This document shows positions 1 to 5,487 of a DNA stretch of 9,365 bases, piece after piece (position 1 is the stretch's first letter; every line of letters begins with the position of its first letter). The notes below the pieces were generated by a model. That model was not told the DNA's origin and did not search any database. It saw nothing but the letters and a program-made list of their open reading frames with translations. The DNA is from Pseudomonadota bacterium (GTDB lineage: Bacteria; Pseudomonadota; Gammaproteobacteria; Burkholderiales; Thiobacillaceae), in NCBI GenBank assembly GCA_021836225.1, contig JAKBJA010000168.1:1-9365 (forward strand), written 5' to 3'. The position numbers were made by a program, and so were the translations under genes.

Positions 1-147
1 CCCGACGCGCTGCTGAACATCGCCGCCAACCAGATCGCGCTGGACAATCTGGCCGGCGCGCGCAAGACGCTTGAAGAAATCGTGGCGAAACATCCCGGCA
101 CCAATGCAGCGACCCTTGCCGCCCGTCGGCTGTCCGCACTCAAGTAG
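1..147 (+). CDS. cpoB: Cell division coordinator CpoB (YbgF), C-terminal fragment
   Basis: The last 48 codons of an open frame that enters from the left edge and stops at TAG 145-147. The visible peptide runs from PDALLNIAANQIAL through DNLAGARKTLEEIVAKHPGT to a basic end RRLSALK. It reads as two helices of a tetratricopeptide repeat followed by a short capping helix, as at the C-terminus of CpoB/YbgF. In that family the periplasmic protein has an N-terminal coiled coil and C-terminal TPRs, and it links the Tol-Pal system to peptidoglycan synthesis during division. The call rests on the TPR style and on queE-queC directly downstream, an arrangement common behind tol-pal-cpoB in beta- and gammaproteobacteria. 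The N-terminal part and signal peptide lie outside the window. Another TPR protein cannot be fully excluded. Confidence 0.75.
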   Translation, partial: PDALLNIAANQIALDNLAGARKTLEEIVAKHPGTNAATLAARRLSALK

Positions 148-152
148 GTCCG

Positions 153-803
153 GTGCCCGAATCGATCACGCTCCGGATCACGGAGGTCTTTCTTTCACTG
201 CAGGGCGAAACCAGCCGCACCGGCTTGCCGACGGTGTTCGTCCGCCTGGCGGGCTGTCCGCTGCGCTGCCGCTGGTGTGACACGACCTACAGCTTTCAGG
301 GGGGCGAAACCGTTACCCTGTCCGCGTTGCTGGCGCGGGTCGCGGACTTTGGCGTGCCGACCGTGTGCGTCACCGGCGGCGAGCCGCTGGCGCAGAAAAA
401 CTGCCTGCCGCTGCTGACCGCGCTGTGCGACGCCGGCTATTCGGTGTCGCTCGAAACCAGCGGCGCGCTCGATGTCAGCAAGGTCGATCCGCGGGTGTCG
501 CGCATCGTCGACCTCAAGCCGCCGGCGTCCGGCGAGGAAATGCGCAATCGCTGGGAAAACATTAGCCATCTGACGCCGCACGACGAAATCAAGTTCGTGC
601 TGGCCGACCGCGCCGACTACGAATGGGCGCGCGAGGTCATCCAGGCGCAGCAGCTCGCAAAAATCTGCCCCCTCCTGTTTTCGCCGGTGCAGGGCGAATT
701 GCCGCCGGCGCAGCTGGCGCAATGGATCATCGAAGACCGGTTGCCGGTGCGGCTGCAGGTGCAGCTGCACAAGGTGCTGTGGGGGAACGCGCCCGGCAGA
801 TGA
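153..803 (+). CDS. queE: 7-carboxy-7-deazaguanine synthase QueE (radical SAM)
   Basis: 216 residues starting at GTG 153, five bases after the cpoB stop. QueE is a cytosolic radical-SAM enzyme that contracts 6-carboxy-tetrahydropterin to 7-carboxy-7-deazaguanine in the preQ0/queuosine pathway. The N-terminus carries the expected substrate/cofactor signature (EVFLSLQGE, residues 11-19). The 4Fe-4S cluster motif CxxxCxxC follows, with Cys35, Cys39 and Cys42, and then D43-T44. The SAM-binding VTGGEP segment is at residues 73-78. Length is normal for the compact QueE form. The stop TGA overlaps the queC ATG (ATGA, 800-803), so the two enzymes of consecutive steps are probably translationally coupled. 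GTG is chosen because translation from it begins directly with the conserved [14 protein letters not shown] region and it abuts the preceding stop. Confidence 0.95.
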   Translation: MPESITLRITEVFLSLQGETSRTGLPTVFVRLAGCPLRCRWCDTTYSFQGGETVTLSALLARVADFGVPTVCVTGGEPLAQKNCLPLLTALCDAGYSVSLETSGALDVSKVDPRVSRIVDLKPPASGEEMRNRWENISHLTPHDEIKFVLADRADYEWAREVIQAQQLAKICPLLFSPVQGELPPAQLAQWIIEDRLPVRLQVQLHKVLWGNAPGR

Positions 804-1468
804 AACCCGCAGTCATCCTGTTGTCCGGCGGGCTGGACTCCGCCACGGTGCTCGCCGTTGCGCGCGAAGCCGGCTACGCCTGCCACGCGCTGAGCCTGGA
901 TTACGGCCAGCGCCACAATGCCGAGCTTGCCGCCGCTGCGCGCGTGGCAAAAAGCCTGGGCGCCGTCGAACACCGGGTGCTCAAGCTGGGACTCGCCGAC
1001 TTCGGCGGTTCTGCGCTCACCGACGCGTCCATCGCCGTGCCCGAAAGCCCGACCACCGGCATCCCGGTCACCTACGTGCCTGCACGCAATACGGTCATGC
1101 TGGCATTGGCGCTCGCCTGGGCCGAGGTGCTGGGTTCCCGCGACATCTTCATCGGCGTCAATGCCGTCGATTATTCCGGCTACCCGGACTGCCGTCCCGA
1201 ATTCATCGCGGCCTTCGAGCGCATGGCCAACCTTGCCACCAAGTCCGGCGTCGAGGGCGCGCAGCTGCGCATCCATGCGCCGCTGCAGCATCTGTCGAAG
1301 GCACAAATCATCCAGCGCGGCATCGAACTTGGCGTCGACTATGCGCAAACCGTGAGCTGCTACCAGGCCGACGTCGACGGCCGCGCCTGCGGCGTGTGCG
1401 ATGCCTGCCGCCTGCGCCGCCAGGGCTTCGAGCAGGCCGGGGTGGCCGATCCGACGCACTATAAATAA
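800..1468 (+). CDS. queC: 7-cyano-7-deazaguanine synthase QueC
   Basis: 222 residues, ATG at 800 overlapping the queE stop by four bases. QueC uses ATP and ammonia to turn 7-carboxy-7-deazaguanine into preQ0, the precursor of queuosine in the wobble position of tRNA Tyr, His, Asn and Asp. The N-terminal PP-loop for ATP pyrophosphatase chemistry is visible (SGGLDS, residues 9-14), followed by the SLDYGQRH segment. The C-terminus holds the zinc site with Cys187, Cys197, Cys200 and Cys203 in a C-x9-C-x2-C-x2-C pattern. Length matches the family. The frame stays open upstream to about 623 inside queE, but that extension has no family match and the overlap start is the natural one. queD and queF are not in the window. 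Confidence 0.96.
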   Translation: MKPAVILLSGGLDSATVLAVAREAGYACHALSLDYGQRHNAELAAAARVAKSLGAVEHRVLKLGLADFGGSALTDASIAVPESPTTGIPVTYVPARNTVMLALALAWAEVLGSRDIFIGVNAVDYSGYPDCRPEFIAAFERMANLATKSGVEGAQLRIHAPLQHLSKAQIIQRGIELGVDYAQTVSCYQADVDGRACGVCDACRLRRQGFEQAGVADPTHYK

Positions 1469-1515
1469 GGGGCGAATCGCGTTCTGGCCTCCCGGCGTCA
1501 ACGCCCACGATCAAG

Positions 1516-1531
1516 CGGTCTCGCAAGACCG
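1516..1531 (+). terminator. Hairpin behind queC, possible weak terminator
   Basis: A six-base-pair stem CGGTCT/AGACCG closes a CGCA tetraloop 48 bases after the queC stop. No T-run follows, so this is not a classical intrinsic terminator. It may mark or stabilise the 3' end of the queE-queC mRNA, or be accidental. The rest of 1469-1570 shows nothing else that I can support. Confidence 0.25.
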
Positions 1532-1570
1532 GTGCGTCTCAAAGGGGCGTTACAAAAAGCATCGCGACTC

Positions 1571-1600
1571 TTTACCCGGTCGCGGAGCTTCGGCTATAAT
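1571..1600 (+). promoter_or_regulatory. Sigma-70 promoter of tRNA-Lys
   Basis: A perfect -10 hexamer TATAAT lies at 1595-1600, with a partial -35 TTTACC at 1571-1576 (four of six matches to TTGACA) and an 18-base spacer. The predicted start at about 1607 leaves a leader of about 45 bases before the mature tRNA 5' end. A GC-rich stretch (CTCGGG) follows the -10, as is common at stable-RNA promoters. It separates tRNA transcription from the queE-queC unit. Confidence 0.65.
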
Positions 1601-1651
1601 CTCGGGCTTTCGCGGATAGGGCGTTTGCCAGCTGGCTTAAGTCAAATCCTC

Positions 1652-1727
1652 GGGTCGGTAGCTCAGCTGGTAGAGCAGCGGACTTTTAATCCGTTGGTCG
1701 CGAGTTCGAATCTCGCCCGACCCACCA
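1652..1727 (+). tRNA. tRNA-Lys (UUU), CCA encoded
   Basis: 76 bases folding as a standard cloverleaf. The acceptor stem GGGTCGG (1652-1658) pairs perfectly with CCGACCC (1717-1723), followed by discriminator A and an encoded CCA (1725-1727). The D arm is GCTC...GAGC. The anticodon stem GCGGA/TCCGT has one G-U pair around loop CTTTTAA (1683-1689), giving anticodon TTT at 1685-1687. The T arm is GCGAG/CTCGC with TTCGAAT in the loop. It reads lysine AAA/AAG codons. It is a single gene with its own promoter and a palindromic terminator five bases after the CCA. Confidence 0.98.
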
Positions 1728-1731
1728 AAAC

Positions 1732-1760
1732 AAAAGGGCTGACACGTGTCAGCCCTTTTT
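1732..1760. terminator. Bidirectional intrinsic terminator (perfect palindrome)
   Basis: The arms GGGCTGACAC (1736-1745) and GTGTCAGCCC (1746-1755) are perfectly complementary, flanked by AAAA (1732-1735) and TTTTT (1756-1760). The whole 1732-1759 segment is one uninterrupted palindrome, so on either strand it gives a GC-rich stem followed by a U-run. It lies between the tRNA-Lys gene on + and the stop codon (1780-1778) of the ABC ATPase gene on -, and so can end both convergent units. Confidence 0.9.
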
Positions 1761-1777
1761 CATTCCTGCTCTGCCCT

Positions 1778-2677
1778 TTATTGGGATTGTTCGATAAAGC
1801 GCATGAAGGCCTGTTCGAGCGACAGCTTGACGGGGCGCACTTCGACGATTTCCACGCCGGTGTTTCTGGCGGCATCCAGGGCCGACCACACGTCCTCTTT
1901 CGGCACTTCGATGCGCCATTTTCCGGGGCCGTCCGCGATGAAGCCGGCCGGCGCCTGCGGGCCGGCGACCAGCACATTCATGCGTGGGGATGCATTGCCG
2001 GCCAGTTCATCCGGGGTGCTGATGGTGCGAAGCTTGCCCTGGTGGATGATGCCGAAGCGGTCGCCCAGGCGCTCGACGTCATGGAGGATGTGCGAGGAGA
2101 AGAAGACCGCTCCGCCCTGATCGCGATATTCCTGCAATATGTCCACCACATCCTTGCGGCCTACCGGGTCGAGTCCCGACAGGGGTTCGTCCAGGACCAG
2201 CAGCTTCGGCTGGCAGGCCAGCGCATGGGCGAGCGCAGTGCGCTGGGTCATCCCCTTGGAGAAGGCGCGGATACGCTTGTGGGCCACGTGCGCCACGCCA
2301 AACCGCTCGAGCCAGCGCAGGCAATGCTGCTCCAGTCCCGTTTTCGGCAGGCCATGCAGGCGGGCGCCTGTCATCAGAAATTCCAGCGGGCTCAGGTAAT
2401 CGTACAGATACAGATTTTCCGGTACATAGCCCACCCCCTGGCGGGAGCGATAATCGTCGACCGGGGTGTCAAACAGCCTGGCGGTTCCGGAATCGGCGTG
2501 CGCCAGACCCATGATCACCCGTATGGTTGAGCTCTTTCCCGCGCCGTTCGGGCCGACGAAGCCGAAGGCCTCGCCCGGATTCACCGTCAGGCTGACATCC
2601 TGCACCGCCTGGAAACGGCGGAAACGCTTGTCACGATAGCTTTTGCACAAATGGCTGAGTTCGATGGCGTAGGTCAT
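1778..2677 (-). CDS. ABC transporter ATPase, pilus-cluster type (PilH/NosF-like)
   Basis: 299 residues from ATG 2677-2675. It is the cytosolic ATP-hydrolysing subunit of an ABC-2 type exporter. The nucleotide-binding domain spans about residues 1-215: Walker A GPNGAGKSS (42-50), a Q-loop position occupied by Glu87 in GYVPEN, signature FSKGMTQR (139-146, a variant of LSGGQ), Walker B LLVLDEP (159-165), D-loop SGLD (167-170) and H-loop His196. The remaining roughly 85 residues form a C-terminal accessory domain ending in EQAFMRFIEQ, a common ending of NosF/CcmA-like ATPases. It is the last gene of the left-running cluster, 20 bases behind the TPR protein, and no strong Shine-Dalgarno is visible, so translation may be coupled. 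With the pilins and permease upstream, the best functional guess is the ATPase of a pilus-associated ABC system like Myxococcus PilH. A substrate cannot be read from the sequence. Confidence 0.85.
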   Translation of the reverse strand: MTYAIELSHLCKSYRDKRFRRFQAVQDVSLTVNPGEAFGFVGPNGAGKSSTIRVIMGLAHADSGTARLFDTPVDDYRSRQGVGYVPENLYLYDYLSPLEFLMTGARLHGLPKTGLEQHCLRWLERFGVAHVAHKRIRAFSKGMTQRTALAHALACQPKLLVLDEPLSGLDPVGRKDVVDILQEYRDQGGAVFFSSHILHDVERLGDRFGIIHQGKLRTISTPDELAGNASPRMNVLVAGPQAPAGFIADGPGKWRIEVPKEDVWSALDAARNTGVEIVEVRPVKLSLEQAFMRFIEQSQ

Positions 2678-2697
2678 GACGTTGGCGCAATCACAAT

Positions 2698-3543
2698 TTA
2701 TTGGCGGCCCTGCCCGGCTGCGGGCTTGGCCTTGAGCAGGATGGGCGTACCGCTGGCATCCAGTCCATAGCCCATTTCCATGGGGTCCTGCGGCAACTGT
2801 TGCAGCAAGCCGTGCGTCACCATGTCTTCAAGTTTGCCTGGAGGGACGCCGTTCCTGCGGCGATATTGCAGCGCGGCCTCGCGCAATGCGATCAAGCCCT
2901 GTAAACGCTGAATCCGCTTTTCCAACTGCTGCTTGAGCGCCTGGCTGCGCGTGCTGGCCTGGATGGACCGGATCACGTCGATGGCGGTCTGCGGATCGCT
3001 GCCGCGTTCGTACCATTTCGCCGCGATTCCGTTCAGGGAATCCCGGTTGTCCGGGTCGCGCTCGGCGGCCTGCATCAGCAAACGCGCTCCTGCTGCCGGA
3101 TCCTGATAAAAATGGAAGCGGTTGAAGCCGGCAAAAAACGCCGGCAGAAAGTCCCAGGGCCGGCTGGCGACAGCGCGTTCCTGGATAAGCTGATTGGCGG
3201 CCACCTCGCCCGACCAGGGCAGGATGGCCTGGGCGGTATAGTAGTTGTCCTCGTGCGCCGGGTTCAGCACGGATGCGCCTTCCTGCACCTGGGCCAGCAC
3301 CCGGAACATCGCGGGGTCCGGGCCCTCGGCTTCCACGACCAGGGCGCGGAATACGGCGATGTTCGCAGCCAGATAGCGGTCGCCTCCGGCCAGCGGCACC
3401 TGAAGCAGGGGGGGCAGCGCGATGTTCAGCGTGTCGGATGTCTTCAGGCGCCTGGCGTCTTTCAGGTGGGACACGCTGTAGGCATACAGCAGGGCCAGCA
3501 GCATGAGGGCGCCCCAGAATTTCAGGCCGGCCGCAATACGCAT
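2698..3543 (-). CDS. Membrane-anchored TPR-like protein of the pilus-ABC cluster
   Basis: 281 residues from ATG 3543-3541, four bases after the permease stop. I do not recognise a named family with certainty. A hydrophobic N-terminal segment (about residues 8-25, GALMLLALLYAYS) looks like a signal anchor, placing the rest in the periplasm. The middle is helical and TPR-like: AARLLMQAAERDPDNRDSL and a following YERGSDPQTAIDVI have the spacing of tetratricopeptide helices. A charged helical stretch (QALKQQLEKRIQRL) follows. The last roughly 60 residues (AALQYRRRNGVPPGKLEDMV, then LPQDPMEMGYGLD) resemble the C-terminal half of GspG-type pseudopilins, which carry a YR..NG..P..L pattern and a DP...Y motif. 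Its place between permease and ATPase suggests a periplasmic partner of the ABC system, comparable in position to PilG beside PilH/PilI in Myxococcus. That comparison is inference. Confidence 0.7.
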   Translation of the reverse strand: MRIAAGLKFWGALMLLALLYAYSVSHLKDARRLKTSDTLNIALPPLLQVPLAGGDRYLAANIAVFRALVVEAEGPDPAMFRVLAQVQEGASVLNPAHEDNYYTAQAILPWSGEVAANQLIQERAVASRPWDFLPAFFAGFNRFHFYQDPAAGARLLMQAAERDPDNRDSLNGIAAKWYERGSDPQTAIDVIRSIQASTRSQALKQQLEKRIQRLQGLIALREAALQYRRRNGVPPGKLEDMVTHGLLQQLPQDPMEMGYGLDASGTPILLKAKPAAGQGRQ

Positions 3544-3547
3544 ACGA

Positions 3548-4351
3548 TCAGTTGAACTGCCTGCGCTTGAACGCCCACACGGCCAGCGCCAGCATCAGGC
3601 CGGAATAGCTGATCGCCATGAGCGCGCCAAACGACAGGACGTCCGGGCTGGGCCAGTGGCCATACAGCGTCAGCGGGCGGATATCCAGGCGCGACAGATC
3701 CGGCATCAGCCAGCGTGCGGTATCCAGGATCGGCAGCAGCGTCTGGTTGGCCTCGTGCGGCGCATCCAGATTGGCCATCACATAATCGAGCGCCGGCCCC
3801 AGGCTGCGCGCAGCCAGCGCAAACGCCAGCCCCATCGCCAGCGGCAGAAAGGGCGTGGTGGACAGCGCGGACACCAGGATGCCGAAGGCGGCGATGACGG
3901 TCAGGTCCAGCGCGATATAGGCCAGGGTGAGCCAGAATGCCGGCCCCAGGCTGATCGGGGTGGCCTGCAGATAATCGTAACCGGCCAGATGAACCGTGCC
4001 GGTGAGCAGCAGCCCCAGCACCGCCAGTGCAGGGACGAGCAGGGCCAGCAAGCCGAAATAGCGGCCAACCAGAAAGGCGCCGCGCGGCAAGGGATAGGTC
4101 AGGCTGACGAACAGGGTGCGGCGCTCGATTTCCTTGCCGACGAATTCGTGGCCCCAGAACAGCACCAGCAAAAGACCGATGGCGCGGATGGCGGACAGGC
4201 CGACATCGAGCGCCACGGTGGCGGGCTGCCGGCCGGAGAACTGGGCGGCGAGATACACCCCGCCCATGGCCAGCAGACCCAGAATGAAAATTGCCCGGAA
4301 GCTCCGGCTACGCAAGCCGGAACGCCAGGCAATCAGGAAATGCTGAAGCAC
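3548..4351 (-). CDS. ABC-2 type permease, pilus-cluster type (PilI/NosY-like)
   Basis: 267 residues, read from GTG 4351-4349, three bases after the stop of the preceding gene. No good ribosome site is seen, so coupled translation is likely. The protein is very hydrophobic with about six membrane segments: near residues 19-37, 55-66, 97-118, 139-162, 167-185 and 242-262. A conserved-looking cytoplasmic loop VGKEIERRTLFVSLTYPLPR (about 71-90) is the family's coupling region (the EIE..T....L..PL.R pattern of NosY-like permeases). The last residues FKRRQFN form a positive cytoplasmic tail. It is the membrane partner of the ATPase two genes downstream. The reading in a pilus cluster follows from the pilins directly upstream and the known PilGHI case. 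An alternative is an unrelated drug or lipid exporter that merely sits here. Confidence 0.82.
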   Translation of the reverse strand: MLQHFLIAWRSGLRSRSFRAIFILGLLAMGGVYLAAQFSGRQPATVALDVGLSAIRAIGLLLVLFWGHEFVGKEIERRTLFVSLTYPLPRGAFLVGRYFGLLALLVPALAVLGLLLTGTVHLAGYDYLQATPISLGPAFWLTLAYIALDLTVIAAFGILVSALSTTPFLPLAMGLAFALAARSLGPALDYVMANLDAPHEANQTLLPILDTARWLMPDLSRLDIRPLTLYGHWPSPDVLSFGALMAISYSGLMLALAVWAFKRRQFN

Positions 4352-4354
4352 GTA

Positions 4355-4711
4355 TTAGTCGCAGCCGTTACCTGTCGCGGTGGCGGGGGCGCCCCCGTGG
4401 CCAACGGTGGTGTCCACGTCAGGCGTGTCGTTGGCCGCGCACTTGACCACGCCGCCGCCGCCGGAAGTGCCGCCGCCGTAGGTGAACTTGCCGCGGGTGT
4501 TGCCGGCGTTGACGGCCGCAGCAGTCGTACTACAGAGGTAAGCCACGCCGACCGACTTGGAAGCGGTGAACTTGAGTTCATTGGTGCCGGCGATCATCTC
4601 GCAATCAGCGTTCTTAACAATATTTTCACCGGGGGTCTCTTTGGCATCGATGGTGCCTGCATTGGCGCCGAAGGCGGCGAGCATCAGGGCAAGGGCAGAA
4701 ATCTTTTTCAT
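4355..4711 (-). CDS. Small Sec-secreted four-cysteine protein, candidate split-pilin C-domain (PilA-C/Spc-like)
   Basis: 118 residues from ATG 4711-4709, with a good ribosome site (TAGGAG, seven bases upstream) and a 31-base gap to the pilin gene before it. A clear Sec signal peptide is present: MKK, a hydrophobic core, and an ANA-G cleavage site after residue 18, leaving a mature protein of 100 residues. Cys37, Cys60, Cys91 and Cys117 could form two disulfides; the last is next to the C-terminus, as in the disulfide loop of type IVa pilins. The middle is rich in Gly, Thr and Ala (GGGTSGGGG, 79-87). I see no known domain. The preceding pilin lacks any globular domain and this protein lacks a pilin N-helix. 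The pair therefore fits a pilin split in two, as with PilA-N and the adjacent signal-peptide protein (PilA-C, also named Spc) of Geobacter. That is inference from layout, not shown homology. Confidence 0.7.
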   Translation of the reverse strand: MKKISALALMLAAFGANAGTIDAKETPGENIVKNADCEMIAGTNELKFTASKSVGVAYLCSTTAAAVNAGNTRGKFTYGGGTSGGGGVVKCAANDTPDVDTTVGHGGAPATATGNGCD

Positions 4712-4742
4712 GGGGTTTCTCCTAATTGGGGTCTGGATGGAA

Positions 4743-4925
4743 TTAGTTGCTGTTCGCCGACACGCCGGTCAGGAAGTTGCGGGCGTCGGATTGGGCAGCC
4801 TTGTCCTGGCCTTTCTTCTGGTATTCGGAGAACTGGGGAATCGCGATGGCGGCCAGAATGCCGATAATCGCAACGACGATCATCAGTTCGATCAGGGTAA
4901 AACCTTTTTGCAGACGCTTCATCAT
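4743..4925 (-). CDS. pilA: Short type IVa prepilin (PilA-N-like)
   Basis: 60 residues from ATG 4925-4923. A second ATG follows at once (4922-4920), and AAGGAG sits six bases upstream of the first, so either may be used. A leader of eight residues (MMKRLQKG) ends in the Gly before the prepilin peptidase (PilD) cut. The mature part starts [20 protein letters not shown] and keeps Glu5, Pro22, Phe24 and Tyr27. It ends after only 52 residues ([14 protein letters not shown]), so it is essentially the pilin N-terminal helix without a globular head. Ordinary type IVa pilins have about 140-160 residues; the Geobacter short pilin has about 61. The frame is closed by a clean TAA, with no sign of a frameshift continuing into the next gene. 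A sigma-54 promoter lies about 66 bases upstream. It probably forms the filament core with the next gene's product. Confidence 0.9.
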   Translation of the reverse strand: MMKRLQKGFTLIELMIVVAIIGILAAIAIPQFSEYQKKGQDKAAQSDARNFLTGVSANSN

Positions 4926-4990
4926 GGAATGCTCCTTAACGTGGGTTGAGTGCTTAGCCAAGGGGTTTCGCTTGGGCTGCCTTACTAACG

Positions 4991-5005
4991 GCAACTGCCG
5001 TGCCA
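4991..5005 (-). promoter_or_regulatory. Sigma-54 promoter of the second short pilin gene
   Basis: Read on the - strand, TGGCACG (5005-4999), four bases, then TTGC (4994-4991). The invariant GG and GC are exactly ten bases apart, matching the -24/-12 consensus TGGCACG-N4-TTGCW except for the final W (C here). The predicted start near 4980 leaves a leader of about 55 bases before the pilin ATG. Pilin genes are classical RpoN targets activated by PilR. No regulator gene is in the window. Confidence 0.85.
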
Positions 5006-5054
5006 GCCTTGAGGGATTGGCGGGTGCAAAAAGAAAAACGATGCAAGCCATTGT

Positions 5055-5068
5055 TATTCAAGTGAATA
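5055..5068. promoter_or_regulatory. Dyad upstream of the pilin sigma-54 promoter, candidate activator site
   Basis: TATTCA-AG-TGAATA is a perfect 6+2+6 inverted repeat. Its centre lies about 82 bases upstream of the predicted sigma-54 start at 4980, in the usual range for an enhancer-binding activator. A second, imperfect dyad (GCAAAACC-T-GGTTTGC, 5083-5098) lies at about -110. The link to PilR or another activator is inference. Confidence 0.4.
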
Positions 5069-5161
5069 TTTTTCGGTGTTCGGCAAAACCTGGTTTGCGG
5101 CGGACTGAAATGACGGGGGTTTGAGCGTGATGTGCGCAAATGGGCGGGCGCATACGGTCGA

Positions 5162-5184
5162 CAACTGACAATTATCGTCAGTTG
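5162..5184 (-). terminator. Hairpin at the end of the first pilin gene, possible attenuator
   Basis: CAACTGAC (5162-5169) and GTCAGTTG (5177-5184) are perfectly complementary, with a seven-base loop. The structure overlaps the stop codon and last codons of the first pilin gene. No T-run follows on the - strand and the stem is not GC-rich, so it is at best a weak terminator or an mRNA 3'-end stabiliser. The remainder of 4926-5177, a 252-base gap between the pilin genes, holds the promoter and dyads listed separately and nothing else I can support. Confidence 0.4.
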
Positions 5185-5363
5185 GAATGGGCCGCGACAC
5201 CGGTCACAAAATTCCGCGCGTCGCTTTGCGCGGCCTTGTCGCTCGATTTGCCCAGGGTCTCCTGGAAATGGGACTGCGCGATGGCCGCGAGGATGCCGAT
5301 GATGGCAACGACGATCATCATTTCGATCAGGGTGAAACCGGTGTTGTGCTGTTTTTGCATCAT
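5178..5363 (-). CDS. Second short type IVa prepilin-like protein, divergent paralogue
   Basis: 61 residues from ATG 5363-5361; a second ATG follows directly. An AAGGGG sequence about ten bases upstream is a weak ribosome site. The leader MMQKQHNTG ends in the Gly of a PilD cut site. The mature part [20 protein letters not shown] keeps Glu5, and the mature length of 52 residues equals that of the neighbouring pilin. By eye the two mature proteins share 39 of 52 positions without gaps, with [11 protein letters not shown] identical. The difference is concentrated at mature residues 21-32: Ile-Pro-Gln at 21-23 becomes Gln-Ser-His, Tyr27 becomes Thr, and Lys29 becomes Gly. Loss of Pro22, which kinks the pilin helix, suggests a changed role or relaxed constraint. 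It has its own sigma-54 promoter. It could be a minor pilin, an alternative subunit or a decaying duplicate. Confidence 0.82.
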   Translation of the reverse strand: MMQKQHNTGFTLIEMMIVVAIIGILAAIAQSHFQETLGKSSDKAAQSDARNFVTGVAAHSN

Positions 5364-5426
5364 GATTGTTTTTCCCCTTCGCTTGAGTCTGCCCTTGCTT
5401 GTTGGTCGATTTGGCCCGCTCAGGCG

Positions 5427-5443
5427 ATTCATCCTGGATGAAT
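5427..5443. repeat. Perfect inverted repeat in the first pilin's leader
   Basis: ATTCATCC-T-GGATGAAT, two eight-base arms around one base. It lies between the predicted sigma-54 start (about 5461) and the pilin ATG (5363), so it is transcribed. It could be an operator or a 5' leader hairpin (with a loop of about five bases). The recX-pilin gap (5364-5518) otherwise holds only the sigma-54 promoter. Confidence 0.4.
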
Positions 5444-5471
5444 GCATGTGAGCCGCGTGTGCGTCGTGCCC

Positions 5472-5487
5472 AGCAATATCCTTGCCA
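5472..5487 (-). promoter_or_regulatory. Sigma-54 promoter of the first short pilin gene
   Basis: Read on the - strand, TGGCAAG, four bases, then TTGCT (5487 to 5472). The invariant GG (5486-5485) and GC (5474-5473) are ten bases apart. There is one mismatch to TGGCACG-N4-TTGCW. The predicted start near 5461 gives a leader of about 98 bases. No terminator is seen between recX and this site, so some read-through from recA-recX is possible. Confidence 0.8.

Noticed and set aside
1627..1636. Ten-base palindrome GCCAGCTGGC just before tRNA-Lys
   Set aside because: Short, inside the tRNA precursor leader, and expected by chance in GC-rich sequence.
1705..1727. tRNA 3' end as an attachment site of an integrated element
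   Set aside because: No second copy of the tRNA 3' segment and no integrase are found in the window; GGTCGGGTCG near 5497 is too short and not aligned with the tRNA end.
1532..2530. Open frame on the + strand running through tRNA-Lys and the ABC ATPase
   Set aside because: It reads through a perfect tRNA gene and a terminator and is antisense to a clear ATPase; no domain is seen.
3503..4867. Long open frame (454 codons) on the + strand across the permease and pilin genes
   Set aside because: It is rich in Gln, Arg and Gly without any domain, and it is antisense to well-supported genes; long antisense frames are common in GC-rich DNA.
4743..5051. Longer N-terminal reading of the second pilin
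   Set aside because: The extension would start upstream of the sigma-54 promoter, and the prepilin leader from 4925 with AAGGAG is the family-typical start.
4743..5363. Claim that these short pilins form conductive nanowires
   Set aside because: The aromatic content is low (four aromatic residues in one mature pilin, three in the other), key Geobacter aromatics are missing, and the nature of such filaments is itself disputed; sequence alone does not support it.
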